Below are positions 17,800 to 26,122 of a stretch of 64,000 nucleotides of DNA, piece after piece (the first letter of the stretch is position 1; the number at the start of each line of letters is the position of its first letter). This stretch comes from Saprospiraceae bacterium (GTDB lineage Bacteria; Bacteroidota; Bacteroidia; Chitinophagales; Saprospiraceae). The notes below the pieces were generated by a model. The model had not been told where the DNA came from and made no database searches. It saw nothing but the letters and a program-made list of their open reading frames with translations. The translations under genes and the position numbers were made by a program. Where the stretch lies: contig JADJNW010000001.1 of assembly GCA_016714085.1 (NCBI GenBank), positions 124,001 to 188,000 on the forward strand, read 5' to 3'.

Positions 17800-18377
17800 T
17801 TACTTCAATTCAAAGCGCACGAGAATAGCATATTCGAGCTTGATTTTTTCAAAATCGATGTTTGGAGTTGATTTACCTTCCTGATTGAGCGAGCTAAAGC
17901 CTCGAATAGCAATATTACTGACCGCATTCACAGGGTAGAACTGATTGTCCAATTCCTGCACGTACAATGCCTTTCCGACACTTTGATCGATAGCAGCAGC
18001 AAGCGCCTGAGCCTTGTCTTTAGCGGCTTTGATCGCATTGATTTTCACCTCTTGCCGGAATTGTTCGATTTGACTATGGTTCAATCGCTCGATGGAAATA
18101 TTGGAAATGCCAATTTTTTCTAATTCAACGAAGACCTTCCCAGCGGTTTGGGCACTCTGCACTAATAGTTGGTACTCTTTGCTGAGCAGAATATCGGTTT
18201 TTTGCAGCCAATAAGATTTGAAATTGCTCACGAGGTCTTGCACCGCTCATCGGGTACAATCTCCATTTCCGCTTTGCCCGTCACCTCGATGTACGGCTGA
18301 TCGATGAAGTTTTTCACGCCGCTTTGCGCATGAGAAAAGAGCGGGAGGCAGAGGAGTAAGAGGAGTAGGTTTTTCAT
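17800..18377 (-). pseudogene. SIMPL (DUF541) domain protein with an internal deletion
   Basis: The N-terminal part (MKNLLLLLCLPLFSHAQ signal, then YIEVTGKAEMEIVPDE) and the C-terminal part (DLVSNFKSYWLQKTDILLSKEY through AKDKAQALAAAIDQSVGKALYV) are both typical of SIMPL periplasmic proteins. In intact homologues about 45 residues lie between VPDE and the SNFKSYW segment. Here they are joined directly at 18241-18252 and the two parts are out of frame (stop shortly after VPDERCKTS). The gene therefore appears truncated by a ~130-150 bp deletion. Downstream translation could restart at GTG 18243. Function of SIMPL proteins is poorly known. Confidence 0.8.
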
Positions 18378-18664
18378 GTTGTTTGTTTGGGAATGTGATG
18401 AAATAATGGAAGTGCTTTAAAGACTTTCCACTGTGAAAATCGGTTGCACCTTCCATAAGAACAATCTAATAAGATATAAAGTAAGATGATCGACCTTGAA
18501 GTAGGAAGCATTAGAACAGAAATTGCTGCCAGTGCAACAAATCATAAGCGATTTTTTCAAAACAAATCTGTGACGACCCGTCGCAACCGCGAAGATTCGT
18601 GTTCGGTTCAGCCATTCGTGTTGAAATGCTATTTCATTTAAATGAAAGCTTCCACTATGCAGCA

Positions 18665-19423
18665 CTAAATCCCATTCGCTGCCGTCAGCACAATGGGTTT
18701 GCCGTCGGTCACGATGATGGTGTGCTCGTGCTGCGCCACAAAGCTGCCGTCTTGTGTAGCATAAGTCCAGCCATTGTTTTGTTCATATACTTGGGAAGCG
18801 CGGGTGGAGATGAATGTTTCTACTGCGACCACCGTGTTGCGTCGAAAGCGCGTTCGATTGGCACGGTCGTAGAAATTGGGAATTTCATGCGGCTCTTCGT
18901 GCAAGCTCTTGCCCACGCCATGCCCTACTAAGTTTTTGATTACTTTGAAACCCGACTTCTTTGCTTCGGTTTGAATGAATCGGCCCAGATGCGCAATGCG
19001 TACACCGCTTTTGATCTGCTGGATCGCTTGTTGCAAAATTCGTTGCGATGCTTCCACCAGGGGTTGCAGGTTTTGTTTGTCCTTACCCAAAATAAAAGAG
19101 CCGCCGTTATCTGCGTAATAGCCATCCAGTTCTGCCGACACGTCGATGTTCACCAGATCACCCTCTTGTAAATATCTTTTAGCCGAAGGGATGCCGTGCG
19201 CTGCCTCATGATTGATGCTAATGCATGTCCAGCCGGGGAAGCCATAAGCCAGATTTGGTGCGGGCTTCGCACCGTATTGCTGCAAGATCGAATAGCCGTA
19301 TTCGTCCAACTCCTTCGTGCTCATGCCCGGCTGTGCGTACTCGCGCATGAGCCGCAGCGTTTTGCCTACTACCTCGCTTACTTGTTTGATTTTGTGCAAA
19401 TCCGTACTCGTTTGTATCGACAT
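18665..19423 (-). CDS. map: Methionine aminopeptidase, type I
   Basis: Removes the initiator Met from nascent proteins. The 252-residue pita-bread fold shows the substrate His in INHEAAHGIP, metal ligands in VNIDVSAELDGYYADNGGSF (two Asp), the His of LVGHGVGKSLHEEPHEIPN, the Glu of VVAVETF and the last Glu in AQHEHTIIV. It lacks the N-terminal zinc extension, so it is the short type Ia form. The 287-bp spacer upstream of the SIMPL remnant (18378-18664) holds no credible gene. It is monocistronic here. Confidence 0.95.
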   Translation of the reverse strand: MSIQTSTDLHKIKQVSEVVGKTLRLMREYAQPGMSTKELDEYGYSILQQYGAKPAPNLAYGFPGWTCISINHEAAHGIPSAKRYLQEGDLVNIDVSAELDGYYADNGGSFILGKDKQNLQPLVEASQRILQQAIQQIKSGVRIAHLGRFIQTEAKKSGFKVIKNLVGHGVGKSLHEEPHEIPNFYDRANRTRFRRNTVVAVETFISTRASQVYEQNNGWTYATQDGSFVAQHEHTIIVTDGKPIVLTAANGI

Positions 19424-19611
19424 CTCCTTGTTTTTTGATGGAAATGTAAAAGTACGTAGAAATTATATTTTGGAGAACGAAAACAGTAATGCGAGCAGGG
19501 TATTATGAAAAATCATCATCGGCAAATAGATTTAAAGAAACGTGTAAAAGCTTACATGCATCGCATAATAAATATAAATGAAAGCCTTATAGATTCATAA
19601 GCGACGGGCAT

Positions 19612-20100
19612 TTAGTAAAAATAAGTAATCCCAAATTTCGCATCCAGTTGTTGCATCATTTCCAAGGCTTCGGGGGGTGGCGGGGCAGTATTCACAGGCG
19701 GAATCTCATCGGAAGTATAAGGCACGGTGAGTGGCTCAAAATAATCCTCCAAACCCGCAGGGTAACTGCTGACCAGGCAACGAAAATGAGGGCTTAGCAC
19801 TTTAAATTGATGCCGAATGCCTCGGGGGAGGAAGACAAAATCACCCGCTGTGGCTCTGATTTCTTCATCGCCAAAGGTGAATAAAAACGCCCCTTCGAGT
19901 ATGTAAAAAGACTCGTCTTCATTCATATGGACGTGGGGTGGCGGCTCCATGCCAGGGATGCCTTTCGCTTCAAAAAGCATAAATTTTCCACCTATTTCCT
20001 TGCCAGTCGCCAAATAAGTGAATACCGCACCACCACTCAGCAAAGCGCGTGATTTTGATTGATCAAAACGACTTTTAAATGGATAAAGAGGATTTGCCAT
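19612..20100 (-). CDS. Cupin-domain protein
   Basis: A 162-residue single cupin. Motif 1 is PPPHVHMNEDESFYILEG (residues ~53-70) with two His and a Glu as metal ligands, and motif 2 is AGDFVFLPRGIRHQFKV with the third His. The C-terminal part (PPVNTAPPPPEALEMM) is Pro-rich. Family members include quercetinase-like dioxygenases and small-molecule sensors; the substrate is unknown. It lies 23 bp downstream of a membrane-protein gene on the same strand, so the two are probably one operon, divergent from an AraC regulator. Confidence 0.88.
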   Translation of the reverse strand: MANPLYPFKSRFDQSKSRALLSGGAVFTYLATGKEIGGKFMLFEAKGIPGMEPPPHVHMNEDESFYILEGAFLFTFGDEEIRATAGDFVFLPRGIRHQFKVLSPHFRCLVSSYPAGLEDYFEPLTVPYTSDEIPPVNTAPPPPEALEMMQQLDAKFGITYFY

Positions 20101-20123
20101 AAGCTACGATTTTATAGATAATG

Positions 20124-20792
20124 TTAAGATTTAAATTTAAATAAAACTACAGATGATGCAATCAACCAACCCATCCCTACGGGTATAATAATAAATCCAT
20201 AAGAAGGGAGTCCTCCGGCATAAAGCGAAATAGCATTTAATAAGCCTGTGAACAAACAGATAAGACTCCAGATATACAGCCAATTTGGCATCCAATCTTT
20301 CCTACCTGCCACTGAAATCAGAAAAGGTCCTGTAGCCAATACCAGAATGGTCGCTATCCAATCTGCTCTCGAAGCAAACCAACCTACCACTTCCGCAATG
20401 GCTATCGATGTAGGAGAACTGCCATCAGGAAGCTGCACAACCACAGATAACCAGGCGGCGTATGAAGCTACCACCAATGGAATCGCTATTCCGTAATTAT
20501 ATTGCACTATCTTGGCGATGATTGGGTGCTTGGTACTCAAGGCGCTCATCATGGTTGCGCCCGCGCCGATCAATATAACCCCGACAATCCAAAAGGACAA
20601 ATTGCCGATTAAGAGCATCCTGTTTTCTGAAACTTTGTTCAAGTAACTACTTAGATCATTGGCATCTATTGCTCCGTCTATACCTGCGCCTGAAAACTCC
20701 AAGAAAGCCGTGCCGATAAACATGCACAGCGAACCAATGAGCGTGGTGTAAGCGCCGATTCTTGCGGCTGTTGTTTTGTTTTGACTTTCCAT
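20124..20792 (-). CDS. Integral membrane protein, about six helices
   Basis: About 223 residues from MESQNKTTAARIG; the longer in-frame extension to 20975 is low-complexity and overlaps the promoter side of the AraC gene. Hydrophobic segments lie at roughly IGAYTTLIGSLCMFIGTAFL, MLLIGNLSFWIVGVILIGAG, YGIAIPLVVASYAAWLSVVV, WIATILVLATGPFLISV, WLYIWSLICLFTGLLNAISL and FIIIPVGMGWLIASSVVLF. It resembles the DUF4386-like group only in topology. Likely co-transcribed with the cupin and controlled by the divergent AraC protein. Confidence 0.75.
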   Translation of the reverse strand: MESQNKTTAARIGAYTTLIGSLCMFIGTAFLEFSGAGIDGAIDANDLSSYLNKVSENRMLLIGNLSFWIVGVILIGAGATMMSALSTKHPIIAKIVQYNYGIAIPLVVASYAAWLSVVVQLPDGSSPTSIAIAEVVGWFASRADWIATILVLATGPFLISVAGRKDWMPNWLYIWSLICLFTGLLNAISLYAGGLPSYGFIIIPVGMGWLIASSVVLFKFKS

Positions 20793-20878
20793 AAATTTCG
20801 TTAAATTTGAGAGTGAGTGAATATTTTGATGTAAAGATTTGGAGATTTGGATAGAGAGAATTGTAAAAATCTGACAAA

Positions 20879-21700
20879 ATGCAGCATGGATATTTACAGA
20901 AGTTGTTACCTGATCCTTCTTTGAGGGATTATATTCGGTTTTATACTTTTGTAGATATACCTTTTCAGCAGGCAAGCCAAATGAATTTCCTTGTGATGCC
21001 TGCCAGCCACACCAGAATGATTCTTTTTTTTGGAACGCCTTCCCTCCAAAAATTGGAAAGCCGATTTGAACAGGTAGATGCTTATAGCGTGACGGGATTT
21101 AGCTCAAAACCGCATTTATTCCTTCCTACACAAGCCGTTCAGCAAGTGATGATTCATTTTACGCCCTGGGGTGTGCAGCCTTTCCTGGATTTTCCTTTAT
21201 CAGAAATCACCGATTCGAGGGCGCAGTTAAATCATGTTTTCCAACACGAATTGGACGCGCTTTGTCAGGAATTACATCGAGCCATTCATATAATATATAA
21301 GAAACAAGCGTTGGATAGCTTTTTTAGCGCTCAATTACAAAGGGTTCGGCTTATTGACGATAGAGCCAAATCGATTACCCAATACATTTTCCAGACGCAT
21401 GGTTCGCTCCGGTTAAGCCATCTTTCCAAAGAATTATTTATTGGCGAAAGAACCTTGCAGCGACTTATTCACAATTCTATTGGCATTAATTATAAATTTT
21501 TTGCTACGCTCGTTCGCCTCGAACACGTCAGAACCCTCATCAATAAAGGAAACACAAGCCTCACCGACATAGCGCTCCGTGCGGGTTATTTTGATCAGGC
21601 ACATTTTATACATGAATTTCAATCGGTGTATGGCGAAAGCCCAAGTGCATTTCTGAAGAAGCAACAAAAACTAGTGTGGGATCATGTAAATACGCGATAG
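20879..21700 (+). CDS. AraC-family transcriptional regulator
   Basis: A 273-residue protein with a DUF6597-type N-terminal domain (LLPDPSLRDYIRFYTFVDIP, then MNFLVMPASHTRMILFF) and a C-terminal double helix-turn-helix (LRLSHLSKELFIGERTLQR and NTSLTDIALRAGYFDQAHFIHEFQSVYGESPSAFLK). It is divergent from the membrane protein-cupin pair with an 86-bp shared spacer, the usual layout for a local regulator. The inducer is unknown. A 240-bp AT-rich spacer containing the parC promoter follows. Confidence 0.9.
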   Translation: MQHGYLQKLLPDPSLRDYIRFYTFVDIPFQQASQMNFLVMPASHTRMILFFGTPSLQKLESRFEQVDAYSVTGFSSKPHLFLPTQAVQQVMIHFTPWGVQPFLDFPLSEITDSRAQLNHVFQHELDALCQELHRAIHIIYKKQALDSFFSAQLQRVRLIDDRAKSITQYIFQTHGSLRLSHLSKELFIGERTLQRLIHNSIGINYKFFATLVRLEHVRTLINKGNTSLTDIALRAGYFDQAHFIHEFQSVYGESPSAFLKKQQKLVWDHVNTR

Positions 21701-21826
21701 AAACATGTAAGATTTTTGTAAAAATTGGCAACAAAAAAATTGTAGGAAAATTTTCCTTGATATCATCGATGTAATAATCGTATTTAATGTAAAATAATTT
21801 GTTTTAATAGGTTGAATATAAAAATT

Positions 21827-21858
21827 TTTGTTTTAAAAACTATTTTTTTGTATATTCG
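21827..21858 (+). promoter_or_regulatory. parC promoter
   Basis: TTTG at 21827-21830 and TATATTCG at 21851-21858, 20 bp apart, fit the Bacteroidota -33/-7 promoter. The TATATTCG variant recurs before metG (40721-40728) and the PQQ dehydrogenase (58901-58908). The leader to parC is about 75 nt. Confidence 0.6.
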
Positions 21859-21940
21859 CATTCAAAAAACAGCATTTTGTGTTTGAAAAATATTTGCTTT
21901 AATTTGGCGGAAATAAGCTACAAGAAACCAGCAACAAGAA

Positions 21941-24585
21941 ATGAGTGATAACATTATAAAGGTAGATTTGAACGATAATGGCAACGGCGAGGAGCATTTG
22001 ACCACGCTGAACGGGATGTACCAGGATTATTTTCTCGACTATGCATCGTATGTGATTCTGGAACGCGCGGTGCCTTCGGTACACGATGGTTTGAAGCCAG
22101 TGCAGCGACGCATCCTGCACGCGATGAAGGAGATGGACGATGGGCGCTACCATAAAATTGCCAACGTGATTGGGCAGACAATGCAGTACCACCCGCACGG
22201 CGACGCGGCCATCGGCGATGCACTGGTGAATCTGGGGCAGAAGGATTTGATGATCGATTGCCAAGGTAACTGGGGCGATGTGCGCACGGGCGACTCGGCA
22301 GCGGCGGCTCGTTATATCGAGGGGCGTTTGACAAAATTCGCGCTGGAAGTTGCCTTTAATTCGCAGACAACCGAGTGGCAGTTGACTTACGATGGGCGCA
22401 AAAAAGAGCCGATCAATTTGCCGATGAAGTTCCCGCTTTTGTTAGCGCAGGGCGCGGAAGGCATTGCGGTGGGGCTTTCTACGAAGATTTTACCACATAA
22501 TTTTATCGAATTGATCAAGGCTTCGATTCAAATTTTAAAAGACAAAAAAGTTACGATTTATCCTGATTTCCCGACCGGCGGCTCGATTGATGTGAGTGAT
22601 TATCAAGGCGGTAAACGTGGCGGCAGGGTGAAAGTGCGTGCCAAGATTGAGGTTGTGGATAAATCTACCCTTGCCGTGCGAGATATTCCTTACGGCATCA
22701 CTACCGCAAGCTTGCAGGATAGCATTGTGAAAGCCACTGAAAAAGGCAAGATCAAAATCAAAAAAGTCACCGATAACACTGCCAAAGATGTAGAAATTGC
22801 GATCGAATTGGCGCCCGGCACCTCGCCCGATGTGACCATTGATGCACTATATGCCTTCACCGATTGTGAGGTTTCCATTTCGCCGAATGCTTGTGTGATT
22901 ATTGACAATAAGCCATATTTCCTGACCGTTGAGGAGATTTTGGAAATCAATACCAGAAATACCAAAGACCTGCTGCAACGCGAGCTTGAAATCAAGCAGC
23001 ACGAGTTGATGGAGAAATGGCTGTTCGCCAGTCTGGAAAAAATCTTCATTGAGAAACGTATTTACCGAGACATCGAAGAGTGCGAAACCTGGGATGCAGT
23101 GTTGGCAGCGATTGATAATGGTCTGCGAAAATATGTGGTGACGCCAAGCGATAAACCCAGGAAAGATGACAAGCGTTTGAAATTGTTCCGCGATTTGACG
23201 CAGGAAGATTTTGTTCGTTTGACCGAAATCAAGATCAAGCGCATCTCCAAATTCAATTCCTTCAAAGCTGATGAGCAAATTGCTGATTTAGAAAAGGAAC
23301 TCGAACAAGTGCGCCACGATTTGGAACACCTCACCGATTTTGCGATTGCTTATTTTGAAAATCTGCTGAAAAAGTACGGAAAAGGACGCGAACGTCGCAC
23401 TAATATTGCCACTTTTGACACGATTCAGGCAACCGAAGTGGTGGCGAACAACGCCAAATTGTATGTGGATCGCAAGGAAGGCTTTATCGGCACGAGTTTG
23501 AAAAAAGATGAATTCGTCTGCGATTGCTCGGATATCGACGAAATTATTGCGTTCCGGCGGGATGGAAAATTCCAAGTCTCGAAAATTAGCGACAAAGTTT
23601 TTGTCGGCAAAGACATCATCCACGTAGCGGTTTGGAAGAAAGGCGACGACCGAACCACGTACAATATGGTCTATCTCGACAGTAAAACCGGGCGCTCCAT
23701 GGCGAAGCGATTCAATGTGACCGCCATTACCCGCGACCGTGAGTATGATCTCACAATGGGCAATGAACTTTCCAAAACGCTTTATTTTAGCGCCAATCCT
23801 AATGGGGAAGCCGAGGTCATCAACGTACAACTTTCGCCAAGCAGCCGTGCTAAGATCAAGCATTTCGACTTCGATTTTACAGAACTGGAAATCAAGGGCC
23901 GAAGCTCTCAGGGCAATATCCTGACCAAATATCCCGTGAAAAAAATCACGATGAAAGAGGCGGGTAAATCTACGATTGGCGCTCAACAGTGGTGGTTCGA
24001 TGACATCACCGGCAAACTCAATAACGACGAGCGTGGCAGACTTCTCGGCGACTTTGACACCGGCGATTACCTCCTGGCGCTTTACAAAGATGGCGCTTTT
24101 GAAGTTCTGGAACCCGATGCACTCAAGCGATTCGATGTGAATGAACTCATCAGCATCGAAAAATATGACCCGAACTTGTCATCAACGCTGTGCATTACGA
24201 AGGCAACAAAGGTTGGACAATGATCAAACGCTTTAAAGTGGAAGCCGCGTCTTCGCTGGGGCAGCGCTATTCTTACCTTTCAGAACACAAGGACAGCAAA
24301 TTGCTTTTTGCCTCTACTAAATCAGAACCGCGCTTGCGTTACAGCGTGAAGCTGAAAAACAAAAAAATGGACGGCGAAGTGAATCTTGCGGAATTTATAG
24401 ACGTGAAAGGCTGGAAAGCTATTGGCAACAGGCTCAGCGACCAAAAACTGACTTCTATCAAAGAACTCAACGAGGAGGAAATCGCCAAAGCCCAGCATTT
24501 AAATGCTGGAATTCCCGACAAGCTCCATGCAGGTGATAGTATCGAATTTGATGTAGAAAATAACGGGCAGGGAAAGTTGTTTTGA
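21941..24585 (+). CDS. parC: DNA topoisomerase IV subunit A, one frameshift
   Basis: Decatenating type IIA topoisomerase subunit. It opens with the breakage-reunion domain (LDYASYVILERAVPSVHDGLKPVQRRIL, GDAAIGDALVNLGQK), has the catalytic Tyr125 in AAAARYIEGRL, and a long coiled-coil and C-terminal beta-pinwheel (SKISDKVFVGKDIIHVAVW). The reading frame from the start stops at 24223 after an unrelated tail. Adding one G near 24178 (AACTTG-GTC) restores VINAVHYEGNKGWTMIKRF and a normal end at 24585, giving about 880 residues, typical for Bacteroidota ParC. An essential gene cannot be truncated here, so a sequencing error is probable. Confidence 0.93.
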
Positions 24586-24600
24586 GAAAAAATAAATAGA

Positions 24601-25044
24601 ATGGAGAATTTTTTCTTTTTAGAAAAAAACGACTTTTTTGATTCATTACCTGATGTTGTATTCAACGACTTGTTGGTATTTGAATCATCTATGGACTATA
24701 GGATAATTATTTCTAGACTTGAATTCTGGTTAAGTTTGAGAAATTTTTTATTACTTTATCACTTGCCCCACAGAATTAAAGAACATTTATCTCTTGTCGA
24801 AAATGCTGATGAAGTTATTACTTTAAGCCAATATTATTGGTTAGAAAAATATGATACCCTATATCAATTAATTTTCGGGCAATCAGATGATTGGCTTCGT
24901 AAAATTAGAGTTCATGTGATCGAACCCTGTAATAATTTTTATCAAAATTATTACAAAATAAAGAAAATACATTTTTACATTAAAGAAAATACAAAAATAT
25001 CAAGTAACGATAAAGAGAATATTTTACAAGAGAGTCTAAATTAA
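24601..25044 (+). CDS. Hypothetical protein, AT-rich
   Basis: 147 residues rich in Phe, Tyr, Asn, Ile and Lys (MENFFFLEKNDFFDSL, YYWLEKYDTLYQLIFGQSDDWLRKIR, FYQNYYKIKKIHFYIKEN). It starts 15 bp after parC. It has no signal peptide and no motif I recognise. Base composition is clearly more AT-rich than parC and the helicase, so it may be recently acquired. It adjoins the toxin-antitoxin insertion, but no link to it can be shown. Confidence 0.6.
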   Translation: MENFFFLEKNDFFDSLPDVVFNDLLVFESSMDYRIIISRLEFWLSLRNFLLLYHLPHRIKEHLSLVENADEVITLSQYYWLEKYDTLYQLIFGQSDDWLRKIRVHVIEPCNNFYQNYYKIKKIHFYIKENTKISSNDKENILQESLN

Positions 25045-25188
25045 ATTTAGAACCTTATAGATAATTATACATAGAGTATTTTACATTCAATTTAGGATAG
25101 CATAAGTAGGGTTCAGAATATGCTATAAGAAGTATAGCGCTTATAAAAACAATAGTGGCGACTAAAGCTCGATTATACATTCTGCTCT

Positions 25189-25261
25189 TCCATTTTTCCT
25201 CGTATCTTCACCCCATGCCTACATCTTTCAAAATCATCTCCGCGGGCGCGGGCAGCGGCAA
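25189..25261. repeat. Direct repeat, left copy (truncated helicase 5' end)
   Basis: These 73 bp are identical to 26050-26122. They contain the -7-like TATCTTC, the ATG (25215) and the first 15 codons of the downstream helicase gene, including its Walker A motif up to SGAGSGK-like GAGSG. After the repeat the frame runs into insert sequence and stops at 25313. It looks like the original gene start stranded by an insertion. Confidence 0.9.
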
Positions 25262-25296
25262 ATATCACAATGAAACTTCCTTACACATTTTTTCGT

Positions 25297-25304
25297 TATT
25301 TTTG
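25297..25304 (+). promoter_or_regulatory. -7 box of the toxin-antitoxin operon
   Basis: TATTTTTG matches TAnnTTTG and lies 15 bp before the antitoxin ATG, inside the inserted segment, so the pair carries its own promoter. No clear -33 TTG or autoregulatory palindrome was identified. Confidence 0.5.
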
Positions 25305-25319
25305 CAAAAATAATATATT

Positions 25320-25553
25320 ATGCAAGCCATTCGTACCATACAAAAGCCCACTTCGGGCGAGCTGACCATTCAAATACCGGAGGAATTTATTAATCAGGAG
25401 GTGGAAATTATTATTCTCTTGCCGCAGCAAGTGTCTGATAATCAAGACCAAGTAGCAGAGCATACCGAGCGTTATCTCATTGCGCAGCAATTTAAAGGAG
25501 ATGCTTTGTACCCAGATTATCCAACGGATGAACTAAATGTATATGAACAATAA
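25320..25553 (+). CDS. VapB-like antitoxin
   Basis: A 77-residue acidic protein preceding and overlapping a PIN toxin, the canonical VapBC arrangement. The N-terminus (MQAIRTIQKPTSGELTIQIPEEFINQEVEIIILL) resembles a beta-strand-rich AbrB/DUF2281-like dimerisation and DNA-binding segment. The C-terminus (YLIAQQFKGDALYPDYPTDELNVYEQ) contains Tyr/Pro/Asp residues expected to plug the toxin active site. Function is inferred from context and size; the family cannot be named with certainty. Confidence 0.75.
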   Translation: MQAIRTIQKPTSGELTIQIPEEFINQEVEIIILLPQQVSDNQDQVAEHTERYLIAQQFKGDALYPDYPTDELNVYEQ

Positions 25554-26016
25554 GGTTTTTCTGGATAGCTCCATTTTAATCGAGTATCGAAAAGGCACAA
25601 AAACAGAATTATTTGATGCGCTGCTGGATAGTCGGAGATGTGAATTGTATATTAGTCAAACTGTTACAAGTGAATATCTTTATTACTTAATTGCTATATT
25701 TGGTGGAAAATCACCACTTGCTTTAAAAACTTCCAATGAAATTGCAGCTACTTTATCAAAAAGTAAACCAGGTCTTTTTATAGAAAAATTTCGATGGCTG
25801 CAAGATGATAAACGGCTTTTCTCAAGCACCGTAGAATTAATGATGCGATATAATCTTTTACCCAATGATGCACAAATTCTCGCCATCTGCCAATTAAATC
25901 AAATCTCCGCGATTGCCAGTTATGATGCAGATTTCATCAAGGTTTGTAAAGATTTGAATATAGTGTTATTACAAACACTCGATGATTTTGAAATATTCAC
26001 GAAAAATATTACATAG
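25543..26016 (+). CDS. PIN-domain ribonuclease toxin (VapC-like)
   Basis: About 157 residues; ATG 25537 and 25543 are both possible, overlapping the antitoxin by 11-17 nt. PIN-domain acidic residues are visible: Asp in KVFLDSSILIEY (about residue 8), a Glu in TSEYLYYL, Asp in LLPNDAQILAICQLNQ, and Asp in SAIASYDADFIKV. VapC-type toxins cleave tRNA or rRNA and halt translation; the substrate here is unknown. The pair lies between two 73-bp direct repeats and so is probably a recent insertion. Confidence 0.88.
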   Translation: MNNKVFLDSSILIEYRKGTKTELFDALLDSRRCELYISQTVTSEYLYYLIAIFGGKSPLALKTSNEIAATLSKSKPGLFIEKFRWLQDDKRLFSSTVELMMRYNLLPNDAQILAICQLNQISAIASYDADFIKVCKDLNIVLLQTLDDFEIFTKNIT

Positions 26017-26049
26017 TTTGGCTCTTCAAAGACTCCACCCTTCCAATCC

Positions 26050-26122
26050 TCCATTTTTCCTCGTATCTTCACCCCATGCCTACATCTTTCAAAATCATCT
26101 CCGCGGGCGCGGGCAGCGGCAA
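26050..26122. repeat. Direct repeat, right copy (intact helicase 5' end)
   Basis: Identical over 73 bp to 25189-25261. It supplies a complete upstream -7-like box, start codon and N-terminus to the helicase, so the gene downstream stays functional despite the 788-bp intervening segment. Confidence 0.9.

Noticed and set aside
18417..18665. Minus-strand frame of 82 codons between the SIMPL remnant and map
   Set aside because: Low-complexity mix without motif, signal or ribosome site.
23288..23986. Minus-strand frame of 232 codons inside parC
   Set aside because: Antisense to the conserved parC coding frame; composition mirrors parC codons.
24178..24223. Programmed frameshift in parC
   Set aside because: No slippery heptamer or stimulatory structure is evident, and similar indels occur in many unrelated genes nearby.
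25215..25313. 32-codon frame starting like the helicase
   Set aside because: It is the truncated left copy of the 73-bp repeat, not an independent gene.
25189..26122. Insertion sequence around the PIN toxin-antitoxin pair
   Set aside because: No transposase and no terminal inverted repeats; the flanking repeats are copies of a host gene start.
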